Origin: Phalacrocorax aristotelis
Taxonomy: Eukaryota; Chordata; Aves; Suliformes; Phalacrocoracidae
Length of the DNA stretch: 64,000 nt
Assembly: GCF_949628215.1 (NCBI RefSeq)
Contig: NC_134276.1
Location: forward strand, 105,996,756-106,060,755
Direction: 5' to 3'
Shown: one piece after another, positions 47,901 through 58,130 of the stretch
Numbering within the stretch: the stretch's first letter is position 1
Layout: each line of letters starts with the position of its first letter
Notes under the pieces: generated by a model
Database searches by the model: none
Told to the model about the DNA's origin: nothing
Seen by the model: only the letters and a program-made list of their open reading frames with translations
Made by a program: the position numbers and the translations under genes

Positions 47901-50900
47901 AATTACTCTTTCACAGGAAAGAGTATCTACTTCAGAGCTTACAGATATGCAACCCTTCATAGGCTAGTCTATACATATCTTCTACTTAAATAGTCTGATT
48001 TCCTAACCAGTTGGGCTCAGAGTTTATCAAATACTAGGCTGATCCTAAATATTAACTTTATTCCCAGCTTTCCAAAGTGACATGTAAAACAATCTTTTGG
48101 GTTAGTAGATTGTTATATACATATTCTATTGTTTTAGCTTCTATTATTTTGCTAGAAGACAAAGTATTTGTCTTTAGGTTTTATGACATTTTTTGTAAGA
48201 AAATTCAAGTTTTCTGTGACTTTTTTTGGACCAAAGACTAGCTTAAACAAAGTAAGAAAAAAAACCCATTTCTACACAGCTTTGATATTCCACAGAAGAC
48301 ATTAAGTTTGCTTTAACTCAAGAAAAATGTTCTGCACCTGCAAGTCTGTACATGCAAGAGCTGGCCATCCCCCTCCTTTTTCTCTGTGTACATATTTTTC
48401 AAAAGCTTTGAATAAACTTTAAATAAATTTAAATGCTTATAAAGAGACATCACTTTATTCTTCTTTCACAAAAATCAGTGCATTCTCCCAACAGCTATTT
48501 ACATTAGAAAACCACTGTGCTCTTTAACAACTGGGCAAAAACTTTTGCAGCACTATTTTCCCTCCCTTCTCCCTGCTAAAAAGGGGGCTAAGAATTTTAA
48601 CACAACGGGAAAGCAAACAGCAACTATGTGTGGACTGTTACAGTCTTGAGGACTTAGCTGGAGATACAACTGGAATATGAAAGAAATAAGAAGGAGTATG
48701 CAGTGACAGCAGAAAAGTAGGGCTGAAAATTTTTTAGTTAGTCTCTCTACATATGGTTCTGATTCCCTGCTGATAAACAGCTTCCCCAGATGACATCTAT
48801 TGGAAGGCTCCAAAGACAAGTGCTATAAGTACATTAATTTCGGGATGTACCCCTGAGCCATCATTTCAACAACACTTAAACTGAACATGTAAAAAGAGAA
48901 GAATCACATTTACTTTTTATGCCTAATACATTTCAGAAGACTTGTGTGTCACTTGATTCAAACAGCACTAGTTGATGTCCAGGATGTAGGTCTTATTTAG
49001 AAAAAGGAAAAAAGATAAGAAGGCAATTGACAGAGATGGAATTATGTGAAGGCCTCTTAGACTGTATGCCAAGTAGAAAAACCATACACTAACGCAGCCC
49101 AAAGGGTCGCTTCTTGATGTCTAAGCATGCTTCCACTACCGACACATCTGCTCACTTCTTTCTACTTCCTGTCCCAGGCACCAACTTTAACGTTACCAGT
49201 GAATCTGGAGTGCCTGAATTTGTTTTACTAGTCACCCCAATACTACAACAGCATCATCTTAAAAACCTTATAAGCCCTTATTACCACCTGGCTTTCCTAA
49301 TCCTCCCTCTCTTCTACATGAAAAGATGTTGTATGGCTCTATTCCATTATGGAAGTACTGTTTTTCCTTTCAGAAGCCTCTCAAATGATTATGACATTTT
49401 TGTGCTTCAGTGAGTCACATTACGCAACATTATGTTGGTGAACAGTGGGCAAGTGGCCTTCATTGCAAGATACAAAGAATACTCAATACTGACTAAAAAT
49501 AAAACATTTATCTTTCACATAAAAATATTTACTGACATATAAGTGGAAAGCTACTAAGTCTTCTTGGAGGATAAAGACCTTTTCTGCACAAACTCTTCCA
49601 ATATCTAGGCATTGCTATTAATGATCTTTTAATTGGACTTTATGTGGAGAAAGAAAGAAAGAAAAAAGGAAAAAAGAAAATACACATCCCTTCCCCACCT
49701 TCCTACAAGAACCCTGTGATACGTTTGTTCTTTAAAGAAAAGCAGCAGGGATGGACAGAGACACCAAAAAAAACCCAACAAACCAACAACACACAACAAA
49801 AGAACTCAACCCAGCAACATCTATCGTTTATATTTGTTTCCGAACAGTGCTAAGCAGATACCAGTCATGTCTTCCTTTGATATTATGCTACCTTGTTTTT
49901 AGAGGTAATCCTCCTCTATTTAATTTTTCCTACAGTTAGGAGTTGCAAACACCTGAAGCAAGCTGGTGTCATTTATGTGCAGTCTAAGTCACTAGTTATA
50001 ATCTAAGCCTCAAGCAATGAAATATATGCTTTTATCTGTTAGAAGTTACTAGAATTTATACCCTTTTCCAAATCTTGACATATAACACTTAATTGGCAAG
50101 ATGTCATGTTAAAATTTGTTAAATGCTGCTGCTGAATTAGAAGAGCCTTCAGTCATGTAACATTTATTACAGAAAGCAGATATTTCTGCTTAGAATTAAC
50201 TTGCACAACTTAAGAGTTAACACACACACCTTTCATATAACATGGGTCAGCTAAGTCCTTTATTCTTAGTAGGGCATGACTTTCCCCCAGTCCATGTTTT
50301 AAAAATGTTCAGGCTCTCAAGCAAGTTCAACACATTAACAACAGTCAGTCGGGCCCAGCAAAGCTCGGTAGCATGAAAACGGCAGCTCAGAGACCCCAGC
50401 CAACGCCACTGAACACCACCTCAAAGCCAGAGCTGCAGGGCCTCCCAGCCAGAAGCCCTCCACAGGTCTTGGCACACCGAAGTCCATACTTCTCATCCCC
50501 AGCCACTGTGCACTCTCAGATTTTTTTTCTGTATTTAGGCAGGGGAGCAACCTCCTCAAATACAGAAGTATAGCCTTTCACTAAGTACATGAGACATCTT
50601 GCTTGAATCCCAGTTTCAGAAGCGCTCACCACGACCAGTTTGAATGGTGCCAAAGCTGCATCAAAGCCCTGTCACACCTCCTGAAATCCCAGTTACAATC
50701 TGGCACAAGGGTACATAAAACAAGAGCCACAAAGAACAAGCCAGGAGTTTGAGAGAGAGTTTTCACTTTGTGGTTGACTAGCTTAAAGACTGGAGGAACG
50801 GTAGAAAATCAGTTTAGGTGGCCCAATAGTCAAAGGGCAAAGAACCAATATGTACTTTATAAGACCATTTTATGGAAACAGAAAGGGTACATGAGCACAA

Positions 50901-53900
50901 AAGCTAGCCATAACATGCACCTGAGCACACCGACGCATTCCACAGCTATCATCCCAGATGATAGGTTTTTACTCATTTTTGCCAGTACAGTTACTAGAAT
51001 TTATGAACCAGGGCCTCCTGGAGATAAGTACTCTCTATACATTCAAGTAGTAAACTGCTGTCTAACTCATATAATATGTATTCAAACTCTGGTTTTCTGT
51101 ATATTATTTCCTCATATGTTTACAAGCATGCCAAGCACAAACGCTTCTCCAACTCTGTTGCAGCTTTAGCCAACATACACAAGTCCTTAGCATATCACCC
51201 CCAAGAATTTCTCCCAGTTCATACTGAGCACTTTCTGCAGGCTGAGAAACAATACACAATCATTTTTTAATTCATTGTATGAATTTGAGCAAAAACCTCT
51301 TCAAGAATCCATGTTCTATCACTACCGCCAAGTACTGTGCTAGCAGTCTGTGAATAGCAAATAAAGCCCCTATAGTTGACGTTATCTGGTACCAAAACAA
51401 CCCTATAATACATGATTTTCCATCCATAATGTAATATGTTTTGTTCCCCTTTGAGTCTCATCCAGTGCTTTGGACCAGCTTGAGAGCGTGTTCCACCCTT
51501 AAGAGGGTAATCCAAAAAAAGTTATATATATCTATTGAAACTTTATACCTGTAGAGTCTGTTTTTTTCCAGCTCAAGTCCAACCATTTCTTACTTTTTTT
51601 AAACAGCCAGGATCAAGTTGTAGCTATTTCAATGCAAGTTTGACGTTCCCATCTCTTATGGAAAATTAAATTTTGAGCTTGTAAAAAGCAAGCATTCAAA
51701 AAGGCTTATTACTAGATTTTTCTATTTTGTTTTCCCCTGCACATAATCTTTGAGAGAAACTGGCTGCCTGCTTTAATTCCTATTAACCAGGAGGGGTTAC
51801 AGGCTTACTAGTGGTTCAACATCTACCACTGTTGTATTACTTGCTGTTCTTCAGAAATGGCTATTTTCCTCTTCTTGCTTCTCCAAAAGCTCCTTCACCT
51901 CAAGTGAACGTTCAAAACCGACCAGATGTTCAGCTGCCAAGCTCACCTTCTGCCTGATTAAGAAGTTTTATATAAGCACTTGAATGCTCAATGATATTCT
52001 GTGAACATAGAGGTGACAGAACTCATTGGAACCCTCCAGAAAAAAAAGAGGCTTTGGAAATACATGTGATTACAAGCACTGGCAATCATCCAAATGCTCC
52101 TTCAGCATAAATTGCTGTCTCATTCTTTGAAATACATATTCATTTCCAGAAAAAACCCAAAACAAACAAACAACCCAGTGTTTAGATGAAGGAAACAAAT
52201 AATTTGTAATAAAGACAAGACACCATAATATTTGCTTTAAGCAATCACATACAATGCTTTGAGGAAGATGCAACAGGCTTTTCTGCAGAAATGTTCTGTT
52301 AAAACTGACAGTTCTTTGAAAAGTACTCGTGATGGGAAAAGACATGCCTGAAAGTAAAACTATAACAAAGCTAGCTTTACAAAATTTGGGGGGGTGGTGG
52401 GGAAGGAAGGTGAGCTAACTGGGATAGAGTTAATCACTGGTAAATAAATTGCCTTTTGGCTTCCACATAACATTTCCTTCAGTGTCCATTGAAGTGCTCA
52501 CCCCATTGTAAATTAGCCGCTAAACTAGAAAGCAAGAACTTGTGAACCATCTATTTTCCCCACATCTATGCAATAGTGCCACAAAGTTATCACAGTGGAG
52601 AAAAATAAAATCAATCATCCAAACAAGAAAAAACAGCAATAAGATAGTTCATTGTATACATCCACAGGGACACTATTTTAAGCATTTTTTGTTTGACATA
52701 GTTGCATAATTTCAAGGAAATCTTAATTTAGCCATTCCATATGGCCTTTGTATTTGTCATAGCAGACTATTTGCAAACGTCTACCTTGTGCTTCAATTGT
52801 TTTGATACACAAGACATTTATATTTCAGTGTGGACATTTCTGGCTGTGAACATTTCTTAGTAATCTTCCTTTATGTAAGCACTTACACTGGAGTCACCTC
52901 TAGCATTGCTAAGAGAAAGTTTGACACTAAGCCTTACTTTGAGAAAAGTCTTTCTAAAAGGGATTGCCAGCTGCGGGGAATCGATGATAAACAGACCATC
53001 TCCAGAAGTGCTCCAACAGAAAGATGACATTTTGAATGTTGATAGACTCTAAGGAGATCATACCATAGGTAAACTTTTAAATTCCATTTTCATAATTAAA
53101 TTACTAGTTGTTCCTTTCCCTCCAAAAGCACTGGCAACCCAAACCTACACACCCCCCAACAAGGGAAGCTTGCTTACTTCTACTGCAGAAGCTTCACATG
53201 CATGTCACTGTCCATCTTCAGCAAAGAAATATTGCTATTATTTACTCTTGTGAAATTATGAGAAATCTGGATTATTTTTTTATTATCAGTTATACAAGAA
53301 GATTCCCCTATACTTAAGAAGAGTACATCACTTTCGTGTCCACGAGCACTTGAGGAGAAACTAAAGCACTTGGAGCACAATTTGAGGAAGGGTAAAAGCC
53401 TTCTCTAACATGTTTAGTTCACTTTAAAAACAGGTCTGCACACATCCCCAGCAACATTTGGGGTAAGTCAGTGGACACAGACAAGTTTGGTAGCTCTAGG
53501 TCATGAAAGATGATCCCATATGTTTTGTTAAGTCAGTTAGCTAAAGTGAAAAGGTGAAGTCAAAGTTCAACTGCTTGTGAGTTCTTACCTAATCATTTGT
53601 GGTATGAGCAGCCAGTTTCTGCAGCAGAACCTGGCAGATACCGGGTTGCTGCCAAAACAGTCCGCAGTAGGAAATATAGGTATAATACAGGAAACAATCA
53701 CAAAAATATCTTTGTGTAATTCAGTTAAATAGCCAATGAGAAGACCTCATCCAGGCTCAATTAGATCTGCTAATCACAGTAGGAGTTTTAACTCTCATTA
53801 TTAATGCCAGATGCCCCTACTGTATTCACAATTACCAGAAATACACATCCTACAACATGAACAAAGAATTGTTGCAACGTTAGAACTGAGAAAACAGGAC

Positions 53901-56900
53901 CTCAGTGGCCAAGCGACAGCAAAAGCAAGTCCTCCATTTCCATACACCCACCTTAAACAGAAGAAAACAAAAGGAATTGTGATGTCTTGGCATGACATTG
54001 CAAGGTACGTTTCCTATCTCCTGTATGCAGTGAGGGAAGACAGTCACTGTCATTTTTTCTTTTGCATATCAATAGCAGTCTGTGGGGCCAGTAACCCAAA
54101 CTAAGCATACCACAGGGCCAGCCAGGGACCAGCTCCCTCTGCCTCCTCTCCACTGGAGAGGGAGAGAGAAAGAGACAAAACCCTTACCACAGAACAGCAT
54201 TGCTTCTGGGTGAGGCCTCTCAGAAATAGAGCCCCTTCCAAGTAGCATGCCTAGGTTTAAGCGAAATAGCGTGACTTGCTCAAATGCAGCAAAGGCCATG
54301 GTTTCTGAGAGACATGCCAATAACTCACAGCCACAGTTTCTTATGAGCCCCAAGGATCTAAACAAGAGGGTGAAATTGTGAAGGTTGTAACATCAGCTAG
54401 AGAGAAGAGCATGTCTGCCTTTTAAAGGCAGGAAGCTCTTCCAACCAAGTCCTCAATTTTCATCTGTTTTAGAAGCATTCAGGTATCTTGTGCAGTGTCA
54501 CCACAGTTATAAATGAAGTAAAGTTAGACTGAACATTAAAAACAACTATTGCTTTCTGTAGTTAATTTTCATTTGTTTGTTTATATTTAAGAAGCTTGCT
54601 GTCATCTCACACCCTATGTTATGGTGCCTAAGGATCTCTGCAGGTTTGTAGACCACTAGCAGTCTATAGCAAAGAAATACTGCTTCTCAACAGAAACAGC
54701 AAGAGAAGGAACCTTCCTTTGATGTCCCTTCCCCCTACTCCCTCTCCAAAAAACAGGTAGCCTGGCTTATAGTATTATGTTGTACAGATATTACTGGAGA
54801 ACTATGCAGTTTTACAAATATGAGAAGTCCCACCTCACCTGGATATGGACTCTGATTTAAAAATCAGAGTAAGTCCCTACCAAGTTAAGCCAGCAAACAA
54901 AGAGGGTTCAACAGAAGACCTGGGGTTGACAATATTCTCAATTTTGAGTACTTCAACTGTATAACACATATAATCAGGAAAGCATAGTTTAAAGAGTTCC
55001 ACTGTCAATTCCTGCAGGCAATGCAGTCATGCTTTACAATTTCTTGTCAGTGATGGAGGGGAAGGCAAAAGGCTTCTTTCCTCTAGACCCTCTGTATACA
55101 GCTGAAAGACTCCTGAGCTCTAAGGGTGTTTGTTTTAAAATCAAAATTAAACAAACAAACAAAACCTCACCTTATTTATTGCTCAAACTACCCCAGTGAT
55201 CTCCATCAAATATTTATGTAAGGCTACTATTTATTGCCTCTGCATTGTCCTCACACAGACATATCGTACTGGATTTGCTTCCAGCATCACTAGCTTAAGT
55301 TTAATTTCTAATGTGGGATAATGCAAGAAAAAAGCTACACCTATAAGCTTCACAAGAAGGCCAGTTCATCAGTACAGACTATCTCCTCCAGAGTAGCCAT
55401 GATGATTAATAACAATAATTTCTGTACATTTTCTAACTGTCTTGCCAACAGAGCTCACAAGTCTTACTCTGTGGTACCTTTTAAAACTTCCCAGATAACA
55501 CCAGTTTCAGAAGCTCATGCCAACAGAGAATATGGTTGAAGACCTCCAACTCCTTTACTTTCCTCTAAATTAAAAGTGAAAGAGAAATTTTAACTCAGAG
55601 GAACCACTATTTTCTGCAGGTCATCAGTATTTCTTAGTAGGTTCTCACTGAAAAGCAATCCAAACCTCACCTACCTCAGCACTGTTCTTGTCTATGCTGA
55701 CTTCCTTTGACCAACCTATACAGCTCTTAATTCCTACAGCTAAATGACCAAGCAAGTTCTCCAGAACTGCTCCACAATATATTGTTCACATGCTTCAGGT
55801 ATCAACCCCTGATTTCTTTCCCTCCTTAGTTTCTTCCCATTCCCCACTATCTCCATGGCATGTTGGGCCCCAGCCCCACGTAAGAGACCACTCAGCCCAT
55901 ACATCTGACTCAGATGCCAGTATTATTCAGCCTTATTGTTAATGTGAACATACTCCAGCCACAGGAGAAGGAGCAGACTCCTGCTTGCCTGCATTTCTGC
56001 CTGGACTTCCTCTGGCTCACACAAACAATCAGCATTTGCACACCCTCCTACAGTCACTTTCTTCATGCGATGGCTTCTTATCAGCACCTTGCTAGTAAAC
56101 CTTCTCTCCACCTGATGTTTCTTGGGAACTGGGACAGGAAGAGCGGGAAAAAAAAAGCATGTCTGACAACAATGTAGGTATCCACTGTACTGCTTCCAAA
56201 CCACCCTCTATCATTTCCTCACCGGTCAAAGCCAGCACTGCCAACAGGCACAACTAACCAGAAAGCTGAGCAGCCTCAAGAGACCGAAACCTGTCACCAA
56301 AAAACCATGGCAGCCTCATCCGCTCTGATATACCCATGCAATTAACAACAAATGGAGGAAAAAAAAAAATCAAAGAAAATAATTTTTGTTATTTACTATA
56401 TGAAAGAGAAAGTCTGCACTAGCTGCCTTTTTAACAGCCCAAAATTTCCATAAGGTCTTGTAGAAGCACAGAGCAAGAAAAGAAAAACCGCCACCAAACC
56501 AGAGACCTAACAGACATGCATCACTTCCAGTCTCTCCACTACAGGCCTCATCCCTCCTCTGCAAAAAAAAAAAGAGTTTCCACACACAGACGTTCCTGTT
56601 AGGTGAGGAAGAACAAGAGGTAAACTACAAAACACACCCAGCATCAGCACCGTGGATGTCTCACATCCACCACGGGTCAGGAACCTGCCCCATGTGGTCA
56701 CTTTGTTGCGAGACTGTGCTATATAATTCTTTTCAAAACGTTATTTCCACGTACAGCCTCTTTCCTTAAAATACCAGCAGGACACAAGGAGCATACAATA
56801 GGAACACAGTAAGATGTGATCTGAAAGCGACAGCCTAATCACAGGACTGGCACTGTTAACACTGTATATTAATTCACTGCTTCTTCACAGTTATGTGGCA

Positions 56901-57670
56901 CCACGATCTTTCTTTTTTCTTCTTATTTCCATGTGCTTTCTGGGTGGGGCACCTTTTGCCAATTTATTTTAACATGTCCCTCCCTCCCCCGCCTTTTGTT
57001 TTTAAGGAGTTAGACAATAGGACCACAAAAATATTGGAAACAAGTCTGTTCTGGAGCTGCTGGAGCATCTGGGGCTGGCAACAGAAAACGCGCTCCCGTC
57101 ACTCGCTCGTTCATCCTGTGAAGGCCATCAGAGAAGCAGGCTACGCAGCCTGCATCCTAAAGTTTACATCACCGCAGAAAGCCCCCGGCTCGCGCCGAAA
57201 CAGGCCCGGCTTGAACAGGTTACATCTGCGCGCAGACAGGCGGCACATGGAAGCCACCACCGCGCGTCCCCCGGCCGCGGCGAGGGTCGCCTCCGCTTCC
57301 ACCCCGCTGTCGGAGCGGGGGCTTGGCTCCTCTCGCTCGGGCGGCGAGGCAGGGGGAACGCCGCCCCCCTCGTCCTGCCCTGCCCTGCTCCGCTCCCGGG
57401 CGCCCCGGGACGGGCAGCGCCGCCGCCGCGGGGGCGGGCACGGCTCTCGGTGGGGCCGGGGAAGGGGCCGAGCTCTGTCCCCTCACACACACAGACCCTT
57501 CGGGGAGCCCGGCGCCGCGGCGTGGTGGTCGGGGGGAGCCCGGCGCCGTGGCGCTGCCGGAGGTAGCGGTACGCGATACCCGCCCGCCCCGCGGGGAAGG
57601 GACGCGACCACTTACAGCTCAGGACCCCCAGGTAACCGAGGAGCAGCAGACGGAGGCTGCAGCTCGCCAT
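20895..57670 (-). CDS. JAM2: JAM2 (JAM-B), junctional adhesion molecule 2, complete, 10 coding exons
   Basis: JAM2 is a single-pass immunoglobulin-superfamily adhesion protein of endothelial and other cell junctions. Ten exons join in frame to 888 nt, giving 295 residues plus stop (human 298). Residues 1-18 ([18 protein letters not shown]) form the signal-peptide core. The V-type Ig domain has cysteines at 46 and 107 and the JAM dimerisation motif R-I-E at 57-59. The C2-type domain has cysteines at 153 and 213 plus the extra pair 137/225 typical of JAMs. Sequons include NVT 96-98. The transmembrane helix is about 239-260, and the tail ends in SFVI, a PDZ-binding C-terminus (human SFII). The ATG at 57670 has a good context (AAGATGG). 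Intron 1 is about 22.3 kb. The intron before the last exon is GC-AG. The gene converges with ATP5PF. Confidence 0.96.
20928..22068 (-). other. JAM2 intron 9 (GC-AG type)
   Basis: A 1.14-kb intron starting GCAAGT and ending TTTAG. It contains a perfect 11-bp-stem inverted repeat at 21326-21351. No other feature is seen. Confidence 0.85.
21326..21351. repeat. Inverted repeat, 11-bp perfect stem, TAAT loop
   Basis: TTTAAGGCTAC and its exact complement GTAGCCTTAAA flank a 4-nt loop in JAM2 intron 9. Confidence 0.9.
22069..22102 (-). CDS. JAM2: JAM2 exon 9 (cytoplasmic tail, GC donor)
   Basis: Thirty-four nt after acceptor GTTAACAG encode (Q)[11 protein letters not shown] and end in phase 0. The donor is AAAAG|GCAAGT, a GC donor with an otherwise perfect consensus. 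Using the nearby GT (4 nt further) would shift the last exon out of the conserved DFKHTKSF frame. Confidence 0.85.
22103..23002 (-). other. JAM2 intron 8
   Basis: A 900-bp AT-rich intron with no recognisable element besides short A and T runs. Confidence 0.85.
23003..23018 (-). CDS. JAM2: JAM2 exon 8, 16-nt microexon
   Basis: Sixteen bases between CCCTTTTTCAG and CCCA|GTAAGT, completing a lysine codon and then reading ESAS plus two bases of Q. Human JAM2 has KETSFQ at this place. Both the preceding and following phases require it. A long pyrimidine tract (on the transcribed sense) precedes it. Confidence 0.88.
23019..23832 (-). other. JAM2 intron 7 with a CpG-rich patch
   Basis: An 814-bp intron whose middle (about 23220-23480) is unusually GC- and CpG-rich against AT-rich surroundings. 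Open frames there run on both strands, but none continues the JAM2 frame or looks like a known protein. Confidence 0.7.
23833..23940 (-). CDS. JAM2: JAM2 exon 7 (transmembrane helix)
   Basis: A 108-nt exon encodes [20 protein letters not shown] then [16 protein letters not shown]: the membrane stalk, one hydrophobic helix of about 22 residues and a basic stop-transfer. The acceptor is ATTACAG and the donor ACAA|GTAAGT. Confidence 0.96.
23941..25619 (-). other. JAM2 intron 6
   Basis: A 1.7-kb AT-rich intron. Nothing recognisable was seen. Confidence 0.85.
25620..25722 (-). CDS. JAM2: JAM2 exon 6 (end of C2 domain)
   Basis: A 103-nt exon encodes [20 protein letters not shown] and [14 protein letters not shown]. 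It contains DTGEYFC with C213, and C225, which is the extra JAM C2 cysteine. The acceptor is CTTAACAG and the donor TTG|GTATGT. Confidence 0.96.
25723..27292 (-). other. JAM2 intron 5
   Basis: A 1.57-kb intron containing a plus-strand CR1 tail at about 27110-27235, just before exon 5 in transcript terms reversed, and low-complexity T and A runs near 25810-25870. Confidence 0.8.
27110..27235 (+). mobile_element. CR1 LINE 3'-end fragment
   Basis: The run CAAGCAGGGGGGTTGGACAA, then GATGATCTCCAGAGGTCCC and TTCCAACCCC, ends in ATTCTGTGATTCTGT. This is the standard avian CR1 3' end with its octamer tail. Only the tail is present; the 5' side is lost or too diverged. Confidence 0.88.
27293..27498 (-). 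CDS. JAM2: JAM2 exon 5 (C2-type Ig domain)
   Basis: A 206-nt exon runs from [20 protein letters not shown] to [10 protein letters not shown], phase 0. It includes C137 and C153, the WYKNG strand and an NIT sequon. The acceptor is CTGTCCAG and the donor CTG|GTAAGTG. Confidence 0.96.
27499..29345 (-). other. JAM2 intron 4
   Basis: A 1.85-kb intron with a polypyrimidine stretch around 28356-28410 and A-rich runs near 28600-28690. No element was recognised. Confidence 0.8.
29346..29498 (-). CDS. JAM2: JAM2 exon 4 (V-domain, second half)
   Basis: A 153-nt exon encodes [20 protein letters not shown] and continues [19 protein letters not shown] to LTVLG. The DSGTYRC motif is the classic Ig F-strand. 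The acceptor is CTTAAAG and the donor CTGG|GTACAA. Confidence 0.96.
29499..30710 (-). other. JAM2 intron 3
   Basis: A 1.2-kb AT-rich intron holding a 24-bp perfect palindrome at 30536-30559; otherwise nothing was recognised. Confidence 0.85.
30536..30559. repeat. 24-bp perfect palindrome, T7C4TAG4A7
   Basis: T7-CCCCTAGGGG-A7 is perfectly self-complementary and continues as ACT/AGT outside a single extra A. It lies about 150 bp inside the intron after JAM2 exon 3. Confidence 0.92.
30711..30824 (-). CDS. JAM2: JAM2 exon 3 (V-domain, first half)
   Basis: A 114-nt exon encodes [20 protein letters not shown] followed by [18 protein letters not shown]. It contains the first V-domain cysteine and the R-I-E dimerisation motif. 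The acceptor is CCTCTAG and the donor ACAG|GTACAG. Confidence 0.95.
31430..32330. repeat. Unidentified GC-rich segment, possible LTR or other interspersed repeat
   Basis: About 900 bp of G- and TG-rich sequence stand out sharply within AT-rich intron. Short open frames appear on both strands without any protein family I recognise. The promoter-free, repeat-like texture (for example GTGTGTTGGTGAGTCTCAAA and CACACACACAGCC) suggests a diverged avian LTR or similar insertion. The identity is not established and the boundaries are by composition only. Confidence 0.4.
33980..34160 (-). mobile_element. CR1 LINE 3'-end fragment
   Basis: TAGAATCACAGAATATCTCA, then GTTGGAAGGGGCCCATAGG and ATCGAGTCCAATTCC, followed by diverged CCTGACCACTCCGCTGGGGA, is the complement of a CR1 3' end, with the octamer tail at the left. 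It is 5'-truncated. Confidence 0.88.
34996..35065 (-). mobile_element. Degraded CR1 3'-end fragment
   Basis: CATAGAATCACAGAACAGGT, then GAGGTTGAAGAGGACCTC and CTACTCCAACCCACATCAAG resemble the CR1 tail in the minus orientation, with several mismatches. Confidence 0.65.
35229..35294 (-). CDS. JAM2: JAM2 exon 2
   Basis: Sixty-six nt between acceptor CCCCTTGCAG and donor AAGG|GTACAG encode [20 protein letters not shown] and FK. The residues diverge strongly from human, but the length, phase and boundary before EAIL match JAM2 exon 2, which encodes the mature N-terminus. Confidence 0.88.
36670..37600 (-). mobile_element. CR1 LINE, 5'-truncated (3' part of reverse transcriptase plus 3' end)
   Basis: The left end shows the complement of a CR1 tail (CATAGAACAGTTCCGGTTGG, AAGGGACCTTAAAG). 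Reading leftward on the minus strand, remnants of the CR1 ORF2 C-terminus are visible, including a decayed F-A-D-D reverse-transcriptase site near 37525-37540 and the fragment [17 protein letters not shown]. Frames are broken, so the element is dead. About 0.93 kb remains of a full length near 4.5 kb. Confidence 0.88.
37862..38500. mobile_element. Avian ERV-type LTR (likely solo)
   Basis: It begins TGTTGTGGTGGGTTGACCTT, then GGCCAGCTGCCAGACACCCA and GCTCATGGATCAAAAGAAAG. It goes on to a series of imperfect repeats built on TGCTCCAGCGTG and CTCCATGGGCTGCAGGG at roughly 60-70-bp spacing (about 38150-38340). I recognise this as an abundant avian ERVL-like LTR layout. No viral coding region adjoins it. 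Family name, orientation and right boundary are uncertain. Confidence 0.6.
39144..39164. repeat. C21 homopolymer
   Basis: Twenty-one consecutive C bases on plus (G21 on the JAM2-sense strand). Confidence 0.95.
41210..41230 (+). repeat. G-run cluster, potential G-quadruplex
   Basis: G7-T-G4-A-G4-AAGG gives at least three G4-length runs with single-base loops on plus, enough for a quadruplex because G7 can supply two runs of three. Confidence 0.75.
42902..42925. repeat. Inverted repeat, 10-bp perfect stem, CATA loop
   Basis: CACCCTAAAG and CTTTAGGGTG flank a 4-nt loop. Confidence 0.9.
42961..43020 (+). repeat. G/T-rich tract with strong G-quadruplex pattern
   Basis: The tract starts with TTGGGG and T runs and ends in five G runs (4, 4, 6, 4 and 3) with loops of 1-4 bases at 42992-43020. 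It satisfies the classic four-run pattern on plus. Confidence 0.85.
49648..49680. repeat. GAAA-rich polypurine tract
   Basis: GAGAAAGAAAGAAAG followed by A/G runs; a short, imperfect simple repeat. Confidence 0.8.
54849..54870. repeat. 22-bp palindrome, 10-bp perfect stem, AA loop
   Basis: ACTCTGATTT and AAATCAGAGT are exact complements separated by two bases. Confidence 0.92.
57616..57670 (-). CDS. JAM2: JAM2 exon 1 (signal peptide)
   Basis: Fifty-five coding nt from ATG 57670 end one base into codon 19 at donor AGCT|GTAAGT. They encode [18 protein letters not shown], a hydrophobic signal core inside the CpG island. Open frame continues upstream to a GTG at 57682, but the ATG is the sensible start. 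Confidence 0.9.
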
Positions 57671-58024
57671 CTTCCCGGGCACGGCCGCTCCCCACCGGAG
57701 GCAGCCGTTAATAACCGCCGGGCGACGCCGGCGGGGCGTGAGGCGCGAGGCGCGGCCGCGGAGGAGAGGAAGGGGGGGGGGGGGTGGCCCGGCGGGGCCT
57801 GGCCTCGGCCCGGGGGAAGAACGGGGCGGCGCCCGGCGGCGGCCGCCCTGGAGCAGGTGCGGCAGCCGGGGCGCGGCGCACCGCGCCCGCGAAGTTCGGG
57901 CTCCGCTCCGGTCCGGCCGAGCCTCCCGTAGTCGTCCTCCTCCACCGCCGCCACCCCAAAACTTTTAAGACGTCGGAGCGGCGCCCCCGCCCCGCGCCGG
58001 CCCCGAGCCGCAGCTCCGGGCGCA

Positions 58025-58076
58025 TCCCCTCCTCCTCCTCCTCCTCCTCCCCCTCCCCCTCCCCCCCCCCCCCCCC
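58025..58076. repeat. (TCC)7 plus C-rich run
   Basis: Seven TCC units (58030-58050), CCCCTCCCCCT and then C16 (58061-58076) form a pure pyrimidine tract on plus, in the JAM2 CpG island about 360-400 bp upstream of the ATG. Confidence 0.93.
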
Positions 58077-58130
58077 GCCACCGGGCCAGCGCGATGCCCC
58101 CGCGGACCGCGGGGCCGTGCAACTGTGTTG

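Larger units (their letters stand above)
35295..57615 (-). other. JAM2 intron 1, about 22.3 kb
   Basis: The large first intron, with GT and AG ends. It holds a CR1 fragment (36670-37600), an LTR-like element (37862-38500), a C21 run (39144-39164), two G-run clusters (41210-41230, 42991-43020), a hairpin (42902-42925), a GAAA-rich tract (49648-49680) and a palindrome (54849-54870). The rest, especially about 43-57 kb, is AT-rich. I recognise no coding exon, RNA gene or repeat family there. Confidence 0.85.
57180..58130 (-). promoter_or_regulatory. CpG island, JAM2 promoter and exon 1
   Basis: Sharp rise in GC and CpG content around the JAM2 start codon (57670). The minus-strand sequence upstream (57671-58130) should hold the 5'UTR and core promoter. 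No TATA box was recognised. Long open frames across it on both strands reflect composition. Confidence 0.85.

Noticed and set aside
44000-57000. Search of the distal JAM2 intron 1 for nested genes, tRNAs or snoRNAs
   Set aside because: Only short open frames without family resemblance, and no clover-leaf or box C/D-type structure that I could defend by eye.
57671-57682. Upstream in-frame GTG start for JAM2
   Set aside because: A non-ATG start is unnecessary; the ATG at 57670 has a strong context and gives a normal signal peptide.
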